Source: CAXBNB01 sp040151475
GTDB lineage: Bacteria; Bacteroidota; Bacteroidia; Cytophagales; Cyclobacteriaceae
Assembly (NCBI RefSeq): GCF_040151475.1
Contig: NZ_JBDKWG010000115.1
Coordinates: forward strand, 1 to 64,000
Length of the DNA stretch: 64,000 nucleotides
Direction of reading: 5' to 3'
Part shown: piece after piece, positions 26,420 through 35,959 of the stretch
How the letters are laid out: each line of letters opens with the position of its first letter
How positions within the stretch are numbered: the first letter of the stretch is position 1
Position numbers and translations under genes: made by a program
Notes under the pieces: model-generated
What the model saw: the letters and a program-made list of their open reading frames with translations, nothing else
Told to the model about the DNA's origin: nothing
Database searches by the model: none

Positions 26420-27448
26420 TCATTGCATTAGAACTGCTCTATATTTTTCTATGTCTTTAAGTGCTGCTCCTGTTCCTTTTACCACTGCCAGCAAAGGATC
26501 TTCCGCTACATGGATAGGCAGTTTGGTCTTAGTTGCAAGTCTTTTATCCAACCCTCTAAGCAAAGCACCTCCACCTGTAAGGTAAATACCATTGTCATAA
26601 ATATCAGCTGAAAGTTCAGGAGGAGCAATCTCCAAAGCCTTAAGTACTGCTTCTTCTATTTTGGATACTGATTTGTCGATAGCAAAAGCAACTTCTGAAT
26701 AAGACAATTGGATCACTTTTGGAATACCCGTCATCAAATCCCTGCCTCTGATATCAAAATCTTCCGGCGGATCTTCCAGTTCTGTAAGTGCGGATCCAAT
26801 AGTAATCTTTACCTTTTCGGCTGTTCTCTCACCGATGAGGAGGTTGTGTTGCCTACGCATATAGTCAAGAATATCCTTATTAAAAGCATCTCCGGCAACC
26901 CTTATCGATTGATCACATACAATACCTGAAAGTGCAATTACAGCAATTTCTGTAGTACCTCCTCCGATATCCACTATCATACTTCCCACCGGACGGTTAA
27001 TTTCTATTCCGATACCTATAGCTGCGGCTATAGGTTCTGATATCATGAAAACTTCCTTGGCACCAGCATGTTCAGCAGAGTCCCTTACTGCCCTTTTTTC
27101 AACTTCAGTAATCCCGGATGGAATACAAATAATCATTCTATGAGATGACGGAAACCACTTTTTTTTGTGGGGGTCTATCATATTGATCATACCCCTGATC
27201 ATAAACTCAGCTGCTTGAAAATCTGCTATTACACCATCTTTTAAAGGACGAATGGTCTTAATGTTATCATGGGTTTTTTCATGCATTTGCATCGCTTCCT
27301 TCCCAATTGCCAGCACCTTGTTTTTTGCCTTATCAATCGCAATAATCGATGGCTCATCAACCACAACCTGTCCTTTATGAATTATAAGTGTATTTGCTGT
27401 ACCAAGGTCAATTGCTATGTCACTTGAGAAAAAATCGAATATGCCCAT
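26420..27448 (-). CDS. mreB: Actin-like rod-shape protein MreB
   Basis: A 342-aa actin homologue. The N-terminal DIAIDLGTANTLI is the phosphate-1 loop. VDIGGGTTEIAVIAL near 165 and the C-terminal LTGGGALLRGLDKRL are nucleotide-binding elements. It polymerises under the membrane and directs cell-wall insertion. It is the first gene of mreBCD-mrdA-rodA, 78 bp downstream of purH on the same strand. Confidence 0.97.
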   Translation of the reverse strand: MGIFDFFSSDIAIDLGTANTLIIHKGQVVVDEPSIIAIDKAKNKVLAIGKEAMQMHEKTHDNIKTIRPLKDGVIADFQAAEFMIRGMINMIDPHKKKWFPSSHRMIICIPSGITEVEKRAVRDSAEHAGAKEVFMISEPIAAAIGIGIEINRPVGSMIVDIGGGTTEIAVIALSGIVCDQSIRVAGDAFNKDILDYMRRQHNLLIGERTAEKVKITIGSALTELEDPPEDFDIRGRDLMTGIPKVIQLSYSEVAFAIDKSVSKIEEAVLKALEIAPPELSADIYDNGIYLTGGGALLRGLDKRLATKTKLPIHVAEDPLLAVVKGTGAALKDIEKYRAVLMQ

Positions 27449-27526
27449 GCTGTATGAAATTCTTTATATATGAATCGACGGAAATTTACAAAAATGTTTT
27501 TAATTAATTCAGAATCAGATACATAA

Positions 27527-29047
27527 TTAATGTTTGAAATGCCTGATTCCGGTAAAGACCATTGACATACCATGTTTATCACAGTAGTCTATGGATAATT
27601 GATCTTTGATAGAGCCACCTGGTTGAATGACAGACTTTATACCCGCATTTTTCGCTAACTCAACACAATCAGGAAATGGGAAAAATGCATCAGAAGCCAT
27701 AACTGCTCCATCAAGACTTAGTCCAAAATTGGCCGCTTTTTCTACCGCTTGTTTTAATGAATCCACTCTGGATGTCTGACCTGTACCACTTGCTACCAAC
27801 CGATCTGCTTTGGCAAAAACAATGGTATTGGATTTAGTATGCTTCGATAGTTTTGAAGCAAAGATCAGTGCTACAGTTTCTTCTTCACTTGGGGCAACTT
27901 TCGTAACAGTTTTTAAATCTGAAATTGAATCAGTGATGTGATCAACATCCTGCTCTATTACTCCATTTAGCAATGTTTTGAATTGTTTTTTAATATCGCA
28001 CTTTTTCTTTTCTTTCAAAAGAATTCTGTTCTTCTTAGATTTTAAAACATTAAGTGCTTCTTCGTCAAAAGAAGGTGCAATCAGGATTTCAAAAAACAAT
28101 TTATTCAATTCATTTGCTGCTTCAGCATCTATATTAGAATTTGAAACCAATACACCTCCAAAAGCCGAAATATTGTCTGCCTCAAGAGCTTTTAGATACG
28201 CTTCGCATGTTGTATCAGCCACTGCCACTCCACAGGCATTGGTGTGTTTAATAATAGCAAAGGCATTTTGGCCTTCAAACTCATTGATCAAAGAAATAGC
28301 TGCATCAACATCTACCAGGTTATTGTAAGAGAGTTCTTTACCATTTAATTGTTCAAACAATTCGTCTAAATCACCAAAAAATCTTCCCTTCTGATGAGGG
28401 TTTTCTCCGTATCTCAATACCTTACCGTTTCGCTTGCTCACCTTGACAGACGGCTCGTCTTCTCCAGTATTGAAATATGAAAAGATAGCTGAATCATAAT
28501 GCGAAGAAATATCAAATGCCTTCCCTGCAAATTTTTTCCTTTGATCCAATGAAGTAGAACATTCCTGAGTTTCCAATATGCTAAGTGCTTCTCCATACTG
28601 TTCCATAGAAGAAACAATCAGCACATCTTTGAAATTTTTAGCGGCTCCTCTTATCAAGGAAATTCCTCCTATGTCTATTTTTTCTATAATATCTGCCTCA
28701 CTCGCCCCGGAAGCAACTGTTTCTTCAAACGGATAAAGGTCAACAATGACTAAATCGATATCAGGGATGTTGAAAGAAGCCTTTTCAGCAATGTCACTTT
28801 CATTGTCTCGTCTGTTCAAAATTCCACCAAATACTTTAGGATGTAATGTCTTTACACGCCCTCCAAATATCGAAGGATATTCCGTTAGACTTTCTACAGC
28901 GGTTACGGGTACTCCCAATTCTTCAATGAAGGTTTGAGTGCCTCCTGTAGAAATGAGTTGCACATCATTTGCGTGCAAGGTCTTAACTATTCCTTCTAAG
29001 TTGTCTTTATGGTAAACAGATATTAAAGCTGAATTAATTTTTTTCAT
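27527..29047 (-). CDS. purH: Bifunctional AICAR transformylase/IMP cyclohydrolase
   Basis: About 506 aa, catalysing the last two steps of de novo IMP synthesis. The N-terminal MGS-like cyclohydrolase domain starts KINSALISVYHKDNLEGIVKTL. The C-terminal transformylase domain includes RYGENPHQKGRFFG, AFAIIKHTNACGVAVADT and SDAFFPFPDCVELAKNAGIKSVIQPGGSI. The frame extends five codons further to a TTG at 29062, but the ATG at 29047 lies just before conserved sequence and is preferred. It is encoded beside purN and mreB on the same strand. Confidence 0.97.
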   Translation of the reverse strand: MKKINSALISVYHKDNLEGIVKTLHANDVQLISTGGTQTFIEELGVPVTAVESLTEYPSIFGGRVKTLHPKVFGGILNRRDNESDIAEKASFNIPDIDLVIVDLYPFEETVASGASEADIIEKIDIGGISLIRGAAKNFKDVLIVSSMEQYGEALSILETQECSTSLDQRKKFAGKAFDISSHYDSAIFSYFNTGEDEPSVKVSKRNGKVLRYGENPHQKGRFFGDLDELFEQLNGKELSYNNLVDVDAAISLINEFEGQNAFAIIKHTNACGVAVADTTCEAYLKALEADNISAFGGVLVSNSNIDAEAANELNKLFFEILIAPSFDEEALNVLKSKKNRILLKEKKKCDIKKQFKTLLNGVIEQDVDHITDSISDLKTVTKVAPSEEETVALIFASKLSKHTKSNTIVFAKADRLVASGTGQTSRVDSLKQAVEKAANFGLSLDGAVMASDAFFPFPDCVELAKNAGIKSVIQPGGSIKDQLSIDYCDKHGMSMVFTGIRHFKH

Positions 29048-29237
29048 TTGATGGTTTTTCAAGCTAAAGCGTAAATCGCCAGAATTGATTGTTGTAATCT
29101 TTCAGTTTTGAGTCAGACTGATAAAAATAAGGTGCAAAAGTACTTTTTTATTGTGGGGAAATCACAGAAAAAAGATTGAAAGATTCAGGGTAAATCTGTG
29201 ATTTTAAGAGTAACTAAACATTTAAGAAAATATTCCC

Positions 29238-29816
29238 CTAATTATCAAATCTTCGGATGTAATCATCTACTACCTGAGCAAAATACCGGTATTCCAATTG
29301 ATGAATTTTATTGGCAATGTCTTCCGGAGAATCCGACTTATCAATAGGTGTGCTTTTTTGAATCAAATATTCTCCTTCGTCATATTTTTCGTTGACCAAA
29401 TGAATGGTAATACCACTTTCAAAATCCCCATTTTCCCTGACTTTTTCATGTACTCTCATGCCATACATTCCTTTGCCGCCATATCTGGGTAGCAGGGCAG
29501 GATGAATGTTGATGATTTTATCAGGATAAGCTGCTATCAGATTTTTGGGAATGAGCCATAAAAAACCAGCCAGTACAATAAAATCAATCTCATTTTGCTT
29601 TAGTAGTTCTAAGAGATTCTCAGACTTGTACATGTCTTCTTTGCTAAAAACATGTGATGCCACATTATGATTTTTAGCCCTTTGCAAGGCATAGGCATCT
29701 GCTTTATTACTTAGCAAAAGTGATATTTCAACTTCATCTGAATCTTGAAAATATTCAAAAAACTTTTCTGCATTGGTGCCACTTCCCGAAGCGAAAATTG
29801 CCAGTTTCTTTTTCAA
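29238..29816 (-). CDS. purN: Phosphoribosylglycinamide formyltransferase
   Basis: A 192-aa enzyme that transfers formyl from 10-formyl-THF to GAR in purine synthesis. ASGSGTNAE near residue 9 binds the phosphate. The catalytic Asn/His are in INIHPALLPRYGG near 102, and a DEGEYL-type Asp region (KYDEGEYLIQKS) is near 145. The length is standard. It follows the UbiA gene by 6 bp and precedes purH by about 180 bp. Confidence 0.95.
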   Translation of the reverse strand: MKKKLAIFASGSGTNAEKFFEYFQDSDEVEISLLLSNKADAYALQRAKNHNVASHVFSKEDMYKSENLLELLKQNEIDFIVLAGFLWLIPKNLIAAYPDKIINIHPALLPRYGGKGMYGMRVHEKVRENGDFESGITIHLVNEKYDEGEYLIQKSTPIDKSDSPEDIANKIHQLEYRYFAQVVDDYIRRFDN

Positions 29817-29822
29817 ATTGAA

Positions 29823-30692
29823 TCAATTAATTATTGTCATACTTAAAACTCCTCCTATCATCAACCACTTGCAATATTGGCTCAATTGATAAAAGTGGTG
29901 TTTGGCATCAGCCTTTACCAATTTATAAATCAGGAATAATGATGGAATCAGCAAAATCAGAAAATAACCCGTAACAGCTATATTCCCAATTTTTGATGCG
30001 AAATAAAAAAGAGAAATAGTAAATCCCAAAATCAATATGTAAAGTATCCATTTTGTTTTCCTAATTCCTAAAACTATGGGAAGAGATTTACATCCGAATG
30101 CTTCATCTCCTTTCATATCCTCCATGTCTTTTATTATTTCTCTGATCAGGGTAATACCAAAGGCAAAAAAAGCATAAATGAAAATCTTGAACTCTCCTGA
30201 TCTAAAATACACGGCGACTATTAATAATGAAAGCGCAGTAAGAAATGCTACTGTTATGTTTCCCAGTAAAGGAAGTCTTTTTAGTTGATTCGAATAAAAC
30301 CACAATAGAAATGCAGCTACCAAATTAATCAATCCAACCCATATTGAAACATATACACCTACAACTATCCCTATAGCATTGAATATTTGATGCCATATAA
30401 GCACAGGCCGTCTGTTTAATTTGTTTCCAACAATAACTTTACCAGGCTTATTGATCATATCAATTTTTATGTCATAATAATCATTGATATAATATCCGGC
30501 AGCAGCAATAATAGTTGTACTTAATACTAGAAGAAAAAAATTAAAATCCAGAATTATATCCCATTTGGATTGCCCCAACTCTACCAAAAAAAATGCAGCA
30601 CAATATTGAGTGAAAAAGATAATGATAAGATTGGGAGTACGGGATAATTTGAGTACTTGGAGAAGAGAAGAAAAAGACAAAATCTTAAACAT
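29823..30692 (-). CDS. UbiA-family prenyltransferase
   Basis: A 289-aa integral membrane protein with eight or nine helices. The first Asp-rich motif is NDYYDIKIDMINKPGK near residue 90. The second is DMEDMKGDEAFGCKSLP near 186. These bind Mg-prenyl diphosphate. The family includes geranylgeranylglycerol-phosphate geranylgeranyltransferase-like proteins common in Bacteroidota, and menaquinone or heme prenyltransferases; the acceptor cannot be decided from sequence. It probably shares a transcript with purN. Confidence 0.88.
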   Translation of the reverse strand: MFKILSFSSLLQVLKLSRTPNLIIIFFTQYCAAFFLVELGQSKWDIILDFNFFLLVLSTTIIAAAGYYINDYYDIKIDMINKPGKVIVGNKLNRRPVLIWHQIFNAIGIVVGVYVSIWVGLINLVAAFLLWFYSNQLKRLPLLGNITVAFLTALSLLIVAVYFRSGEFKIFIYAFFAFGITLIREIIKDMEDMKGDEAFGCKSLPIVLGIRKTKWILYILILGFTISLFYFASKIGNIAVTGYFLILLIPSLFLIYKLVKADAKHHFYQLSQYCKWLMIGGVLSMTIIN

Positions 30693-30800
30693 AAATCAAA
30701 GATAAGCCTACATATCCTATTAACAACCACCTACCTGGAAACGAATATGCTGCTATTCACCAAAGTAGTAGGCGAAACTTTTGAGCTTAAAATCGCTCAC

Positions 30801-31523
30801 CTATTTAGTTTTCCAGTTCTTACGAAGATCTGATATTTCTAACGATGGCATTTTTAACGCCAGAGAATCCGATCCAATTTCTACCGAATTGGCTTTCCAA
30901 TCATCGTGCAACTTTGAAGGCACTATCCTTTTCAAATCAACTCCGGCCTGAATCAGTGTATAAGCTATCAACTGTATATCATCATTGCTAATGTCATCAC
31001 CATAGTAAAGAGAATTAGACGGAAAGTCCGCAAAAACACTATCGGTTTTCCTTTCATGGATATAGAAACCATATTTCCTCAAAGAATATACCCTGTCTTT
31101 ATCCTTGGGTTTTGTATAATATCTAACTACAACATCACTTCTTGATTCTGGTTTATTCAATTTAGAAAGAACAGAAGATTTATAATTGTCAATTAAGTCT
31201 GCAAAATACTCTTCGTCTGATTTGTCGCCCTTAGAATCAGTTTCATCCTTTTTGGAAACAGTTGATTTCAATTCAACTTTAGCTGGCTCTTCTTTTTTGT
31301 TATGACTATTCACAACCTTATCGTGCTCTTCTACCAGTTTATGGTTCTCTTTCTGATCTTTAGCCGATCCCCCATGCCTATACGATCTTTCTACATATTT
31401 TTTTTGTGGTCGATCGTGTTCCATATAGGTATTTATGAAGGCAACCAGTGCTACCACTAAAGCCACAAAGAAAAAATATCCCAGTGCTGACCACTCCGGT
31501 TTTTCTGTATCTTCCATTTCCAT
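30801..31523 (-). CDS. Membrane-anchored protein with Lys/Asp-rich linker, unknown function
   Basis: A 240-aa protein that I do not recognise. One transmembrane helix at about 13-33 is followed by a highly charged low-complexity linker (about 45-125). A compact C-terminal domain (about 127-230) contains VVVRYYTKPKDKDRVYSLRKYGF and NDDIQLIAYTLIQAGVDLKRIVPS. The C-domain has an alternating beta/alpha pattern reminiscent of small SPOR- or LytR_C-like domains, but I cannot assign it. The gene is monocistronic by spacing. Confidence 0.65.
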   Translation of the reverse strand: MEMEDTEKPEWSALGYFFFVALVVALVAFINTYMEHDRPQKKYVERSYRHGGSAKDQKENHKLVEEHDKVVNSHNKKEEPAKVELKSTVSKKDETDSKGDKSDEEYFADLIDNYKSSVLSKLNKPESRSDVVVRYYTKPKDKDRVYSLRKYGFYIHERKTDSVFADFPSNSLYYGDDISNDDIQLIAYTLIQAGVDLKRIVPSKLHDDWKANSVEIGSDSLALKMPSLEISDLRKNWKTK

Positions 31524-31693
31524 TTTTTTTGATTATTTAAATCTAGCAATTTGATGTCTCCCAACAAAATGAAACGGATAATAGAGTAAATAATAGATGT
31601 TTTGAGATGATTTTTTAGAAAAAATCAGTAATTTGATAGATAATAGTAAAATATAGTAGTCACAAACTTTTAATCATATTAAAATTCCTTGAC

Positions 31694-32275
31694 ATGAAAA
31701 CCACTTTTACCTTACTGTTTCTTTGTTTGCTTTCTCTAAATATTCTGGCTCAGGAAATGAGTAAAATGACTGACACAAGAGATGGAAAAATATACAATAC
31801 TATTGACCTCAAAATCACACTCGAAGGTGGCATTTACGTTCATCGCGTATGGATGGCTAGTAACCTCAACTATGCCTCTGAGAATTCTGTTTGCTACAAG
31901 AGCGAACCAGCGTATTGTGATGCTTTTGGAAGACTATATAACTGGGCAGATGTTCAAACTGTGTGTCCCGAAGGGTGGCACTTGGCAACTGCAAAAGAAT
32001 GGAAAGAGGTGATTTCCACATTTGGAGGCATGTACGAAGCTGGCAAGGCTCTCAAAAAAGATGGAAGCAGCAACCTCAGTATGATAATGGGAGGATTTGG
32101 TGATGTTGCCAATGTATTTAGCGATGTAGGCAAAAGTGCCAACTACTGGGAGCAAGGTGAGGAAGGCAAAAATACCGCTCCGATGATTTCAATTCATAGT
32201 ACACACAATGAACTGTCAGAAGTACAAATCAGAAAAACAAACTACAATAGTTGCAGGTGTGTTGCTAATTACTAA
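31694..32275 (+). CDS. Secreted FISUMP-domain protein
   Basis: A 193-aa exported protein with a cleavable signal peptide (FTLLFLCLLSLNILAQ). The FISUMP domain (Fibrobacter succinogenes major paralogous domain) follows. It begins at MTDTRDGKIYNTIDL and includes VWMASNLNYAS, AFGRLYNWADVQTVCPEGWHLATAKEW and a C-terminal CRCVAN. The function of these surface or secreted domains is unknown. A very strong terminator follows. Confidence 0.88.
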   Translation: MKTTFTLLFLCLLSLNILAQEMSKMTDTRDGKIYNTIDLKITLEGGIYVHRVWMASNLNYASENSVCYKSEPAYCDAFGRLYNWADVQTVCPEGWHLATAKEWKEVISTFGGMYEAGKALKKDGSSNLSMIMGGFGDVANVFSDVGKSANYWEQGEEGKNTAPMISIHSTHNELSEVQIRKTNYNSCRCVANY

Positions 32276-32280
32276 AAAAT

Positions 32281-32335
32281 AACGATCATAAAAAATCCGG
32301 TTGAATATTATTCAACCGGATTTTTTATGATCGTT
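32281..32335. terminator. Long perfect-stem bidirectional terminator
   Basis: A perfect 25-bp inverted repeat (arms 32281-32305 and 32311-32335, loop TATTA) contains internal A6/T6 tracts around a CCGGTTGAA core. It separates the convergent FISUMP gene and membrane/zinc-ribbon gene and can end transcription from either side. Confidence 0.92.
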
Positions 32336-32349
32336 TCTCTAACTTTCGA

Positions 32350-33267
32350 TTAGCTATCCTCTTCTTTTTTCAATTTGGCAAAATCGAATTCCTTTAGAAA
32401 GTTCTGAGCATTTTTGAGGTTGTTGAATTCAAATTCTCTTTTTTCACCCTTGTTACTATGAATTTCCATTTTCACCAAAGCCACTCTTATATCTAACCCA
32501 AGAGGATCATCTACAAATCTCGTTTTATCACTTACCGCAAAATCACTTTCCGATTTTTTCTTCGAAAGCTTAACAGTTTTTCTTTTGATTCTTTTACAAT
32601 AAGTACATTTATACTCTTTTTGGATTTCGCCATTTTCGTGTTCGGTGGCTTCTTTTAATATCTCTTCCTTATCAAGCTTCAAAGTATGAAAACCACAACG
32701 ATCACATTTCATGGCATGAAGTCTTCCTTCGTACTTTTCTATCTGGGTATCACCTGTTTCTACATCTATCCATACATCATAATCTACAGAAAAAACATCC
32801 TCTTCTGCCTGCATCCCTTCATCCAGATAAGCATCTTCTTCATCTTCTCCCAGCAACTTCATTTTATTTCCATTTTTAGGATTAATTCTTGGCATATACC
32901 TGAGAATTTCCAATTTTTTATGCTGTTTGGCAGGGTAATAATATTTTAGCACTAAATGAGCCACATACACATGCAACGTACCTATACATACTGCTATAAA
33001 AAGGCGTATGAAAAACCAAACAACACTAAGTGCAACAGCATCGTCCTTATAAGTATTGAATAGAAATACTATAGCCAACGCAATAGCAATATGAGAAGCC
33101 ATAAAGAATTTAGATTCCTTATTACTGATATAATCGTATTTTTCTTTAGGTGTTTTGAGGGAGGAAAGTCTAATCTTATAAAAAATATAAATAAGGACTG
33201 ATAACCCTAGCATTACGGGGGCAAGCATGAACATAGCCTGGTTCCATACATTTAAAAAATCTCGCAT
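32350..33267 (-). CDS. Membrane protein with C-terminal zinc ribbon (paralogue of 225-968)
   Basis: A 305-aa paralogue of the protein at 225-968. Four hydrophobic segments are at about 13-31, 53-71, 76-92 and 95-113. They are followed by the shared acidic/YDVWID..TG..IEKYEGRLHAMKCDRCGF block (about 145-200) and a second Cys pair CTYCKR near 223, forming a zinc ribbon. It is longer at the C-terminus, with a Lys/Glu-rich tail including KREFEFNNLKNAQNFLKEFD. The function is unknown. The two copies lie 31 kb apart and on opposite strands. Confidence 0.78.
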   Translation of the reverse strand: MRDFLNVWNQAMFMLAPVMLGLSVLIYIFYKIRLSSLKTPKEKYDYISNKESKFFMASHIAIALAIVFLFNTYKDDAVALSVVWFFIRLFIAVCIGTLHVYVAHLVLKYYYPAKQHKKLEILRYMPRINPKNGNKMKLLGEDEEDAYLDEGMQAEEDVFSVDYDVWIDVETGDTQIEKYEGRLHAMKCDRCGFHTLKLDKEEILKEATEHENGEIQKEYKCTYCKRIKRKTVKLSKKKSESDFAVSDKTRFVDDPLGLDIRVALVKMEIHSNKGEKREFEFNNLKNAQNFLKEFDFAKLKKEEDS

Positions 33268-33509
33268 TTTTTATTCTTTGATTGGTTTAACAATTTATGA
33301 TAACCATAGCCCTTACAATATTCACGAAACTTTAGTTTAATCCAAAATTATTGGCTTTATTTTATAATAAATAAGACTTTATTGAGATATTTTAATTTAA
33401 TAACTCTCGAAAAAGCCTGATTATATTTCGGTATTGATTATATACTTGGCTAGATTCGAAACTCCAATGAATCATTGTTTTAAATCGTTATATTGGATAT
33501 AAAAAACAG

Positions 33510-34295
33510 TTGAAAAAAATTGAAATTATGTTGAAGGGAAATATCAATCATTCGGTTTGTCGATGGTGTTATGAAGACATACCACTAGAACAATTGTGCG
33601 AAGCAGCAAATGAAATCGGAATTACCTCTATCGACCTGCTTGAGCCTGAAGAATGGAAAATAGCTCAGAAATATGGATTGACCTGTGCTATGCCAAACGG
33701 AAGCCCCTTGATGATAGAAAGAGGCTTCAATAACCCACAACTCCACGAGCAACTGTTGAAAGACTATACAGAAAGAATTCCGATGGCAGCTGATCATGGA
33801 TTGAATACAATCATTTGTTTTTCAGGTAACCGCAATGGACTATCTGAGAAAGAAGGGCTTGAAAACTGTGCAAAAGGATTGGAACCAGTGATAAAACTGG
33901 CAGAAAAATATGGCATTGTATTGTCTATGGAACTACTCAACAGCAAACTGGATCATCCTGACTACCAATGTGACCATACAGAATGGGGCGTAACATTAGC
34001 AGAAAAGTTAGGATCAGAAAACTTTAAATTGCTTTACGATATCTACCACATGCAAATTATGGAAGGTGATATAATCGCCACCATCCAAAAACACCATCAA
34101 TACATTAACCATTATCATACAGGAGGGGTACCTGGACGTGCCGAAATAGATGAAATACAAGAGTTGAATTATCCGGCAATTATGAAGGCAATATTAGCAA
34201 CAGGATATACCGGATTTGTAGCACAGGAATTTGTTCCTAAAGGAGAAAATCCTATAGAATCATTACGGAAGGCAGTAAACTTATGTGATATATGA
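33510..34295 (+). CDS. Hydroxypyruvate isomerase-like TIM-barrel protein
   Basis: About 255-261 aa, a xylose-isomerase-like TIM barrel of the hydroxypyruvate isomerase (Hyi) group. Metal and substrate residues are visible in VLSMELLNSKLDHPDYQCDH (Glu near 147), KLLYDIYHMQIMEGD (Asp/His near 180), INHYHTGGVPGRAEID and FVAQEFVPKG. It isomerises hydroxypyruvate and tartronate semialdehyde, or a related sugar acid. The first start is TTG at 33510; ATG at 33528 is an alternative. There are no glyoxylate-pathway neighbours. Confidence 0.87.
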   Translation: MKKIEIMLKGNINHSVCRWCYEDIPLEQLCEAANEIGITSIDLLEPEEWKIAQKYGLTCAMPNGSPLMIERGFNNPQLHEQLLKDYTERIPMAADHGLNTIICFSGNRNGLSEKEGLENCAKGLEPVIKLAEKYGIVLSMELLNSKLDHPDYQCDHTEWGVTLAEKLGSENFKLLYDIYHMQIMEGDIIATIQKHHQYINHYHTGGVPGRAEIDEIQELNYPAIMKAILATGYTGFVAQEFVPKGENPIESLRKAVNLCDI

Positions 34296-34644
34296 GTTAA
34301 CCAATTTCAACAACAACATTTGTCATAGGATACTCCACACAAAGCAGAACATAGCCCTCTGTTTTTTATTTGGCTCACCAAATTCCCTTGATAGTTATTA
34401 ACCAGTAGTCTGTATCGATGATTTATATAAAAGCACGTTCTACTTAGTCATCTTACACTTTCAAAGAAACCCAACAAGCATATCAGTCAAACCAATCGTT
34501 CTTTATTCAGTAAAGAATTCAAAGAAGTTTTAACACAGCCAATGAAATAACAGGAAGATTAAAACAGGTGCTATATTGAGCACTACCATTGACATGACAG
34601 AGAGGACCCTGGATACAATACTTAACTAAATAGTAAACGAAAGA
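34296..34644. other. Intergenic region, no gene seen
   Basis: About 350 bp between converging genes. I see neither a convincing ORF nor a strong hairpin. It may be remnant sequence, but nothing is identifiable. Confidence 0.4.
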
Positions 34645-35289
34645 TCAGTCTCTTGATGGTTCTTTTACCTTTTTCTTGTCATCATATCCAGATCGTAAAA
34701 TGATATCCCATAGCGGGGTGCTTACTCCAAAGCCATTTTCAGGATCTACATAGTGGTGCTTCATGTGATGGTCTTTTATTGCTCCCCAAAATTTACCTTT
34801 CAACTTGAAATGATGCATGGCATAGTGCCCCATATCATAGAACAAATAACCTAAAAGAAAGGAAGCAAACATTGGAGGGTAGAATTCTCCTGCCGCATTT
34901 TTGAAAATGAAATAGAACATAGTGGCCAAAGGAAGGCTAATAGCAGGCGGCAGAACCAATCTTTTTGCATCGTTAGGGTAGTCATGATGAACGCCGTGTA
35001 TGATGAAGAAAAATCGTTTTCCAAGTTTTGATTTTGGGTGATAGTGAAAGAGGAAACGATGAAGCAGGTATTCTGACACTGTCCATAAAAAAATACCAGC
35101 CAGCGTTAACCCTATGAATTGCCATACAGAGTAAGATCGTTCAGCGAATGTTATGTAATAAAGATATCCTATGCAAGGAAGAAAAAAATATAATGGAGTG
35201 GTGAAATGTACTTTGGAGAAAAATTCCAGAAAGTCACTTTTAAACATTCTGGCTGATTCGTTTTTATTTGATACAAATAACTTTTCCAT
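34645..35289 (-). CDS. Fatty-acid 2-hydroxylase-like membrane enzyme
   Basis: About 214 aa, a member of the fatty-acid hydroxylase/sterol desaturase superfamily. All diiron His boxes are present: HRFLFH, HGVHHDYP, HYAMHH and HHMKHHY, spread over about residues 80-190, with four membrane segments. The spacing matches Scs7/FA2H-type enzymes that 2-hydroxylate sphingolipid fatty acids. An ATG at 35289 is preferred over a TTG six codons upstream. Next to DUF4833 and CDP-alcohol phosphotransferase genes, it suggests a sphingolipid-modification function. Confidence 0.88.
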   Translation of the reverse strand: MEKLFVSNKNESARMFKSDFLEFFSKVHFTTPLYFFLPCIGYLYYITFAERSYSVWQFIGLTLAGIFLWTVSEYLLHRFLFHYHPKSKLGKRFFFIIHGVHHDYPNDAKRLVLPPAISLPLATMFYFIFKNAAGEFYPPMFASFLLGYLFYDMGHYAMHHFKLKGKFWGAIKDHHMKHHYVDPENGFGVSTPLWDIILRSGYDDKKKVKEPSRD

Positions 35290-35369
35290 AAACTGGTTTT
35301 TTAGCAAAATTAATAAACTATGTGGATGGATGAAGTCTGAAACATGAGATTCCTCACCTTTTAAACTGA

Positions 35370-35945
35370 TTATTCGGGGATAATCTTTTCATATACCTCT
35401 TGGCCAGTCACCAAATCTTCTCCAAAGACCTCAACATAAGATATTTCAGGGATAAAGAAATTCTTAGCTATTTCAACATATACATTTCTAAATCGAGCCA
35501 TTTTGCCATTGATTATCATATTGGCTTGCATTTCTCCCTTCTCATTTTCAAAGACATGAATTTTTTTCTTTTTGTATGACACCAAGGAAATATCGTATTC
35601 GTCTTTTTTCGTTGAGGAATAGACATGTACCCCGTAAGCCAGTTTTTTCTGTATATAGTTGAGTTCGTTTTTTGTGCTGTCTTCACTATAGCTTAGCCAG
35701 TACACATGAACGGGATTTTCAGGGTTTAGCTTTCCTTGTTTGTCTCTTTTCCCATCATAGACAATTGCACTGGCATTATTGGATCTTTGTATGTAGAACA
35801 AAGAATTATTGGTGCGAGGTGGGGTAGGGTAAGTGTGCCTTTTGTGAATGGCACTGCTGCCATCATTGGTTGACTTTACTGCTACAAATTGCCCGTTGGA
35901 TTCTATAGCAATAAGAAAAAAACAAGTTAAAAAAATTGACTTCAT
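35370..35945 (-). CDS. Secreted DUF4833 protein
   Basis: A 191-aa protein with a signal peptide (IFLTCFFLIAIESNGQ) and a DUF4833-type domain. The landmarks are NNSLFYIQRSNNASAIVYDG, NPVHVYWLSYSED and KKLAYGVHVYS. DUF4833 has no assigned reaction. Its position directly downstream of a CDP-alcohol phosphotransferase and upstream of a lipid hydroxylase, all on the minus strand, points to lipid head-group metabolism or transport. Confidence 0.8.
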   Translation of the reverse strand: MKSIFLTCFFLIAIESNGQFVAVKSTNDGSSAIHKRHTYPTPPRTNNSLFYIQRSNNASAIVYDGKRDKQGKLNPENPVHVYWLSYSEDSTKNELNYIQKKLAYGVHVYSSTKKDEYDISLVSYKKKKIHVFENEKGEMQANMIINGKMARFRNVYVEIAKNFFIPEISYVEVFGEDLVTGQEVYEKIIPE

Positions 35946-35959
35946 TTTATTTTTTCAAT

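Noticed and set aside
34296..34644. Possible short hydrophobic peptide in the intergenic region
   Set aside because: Only about 21 codons can be read on the minus strand, without context or a ribosome site, so it cannot be supported.
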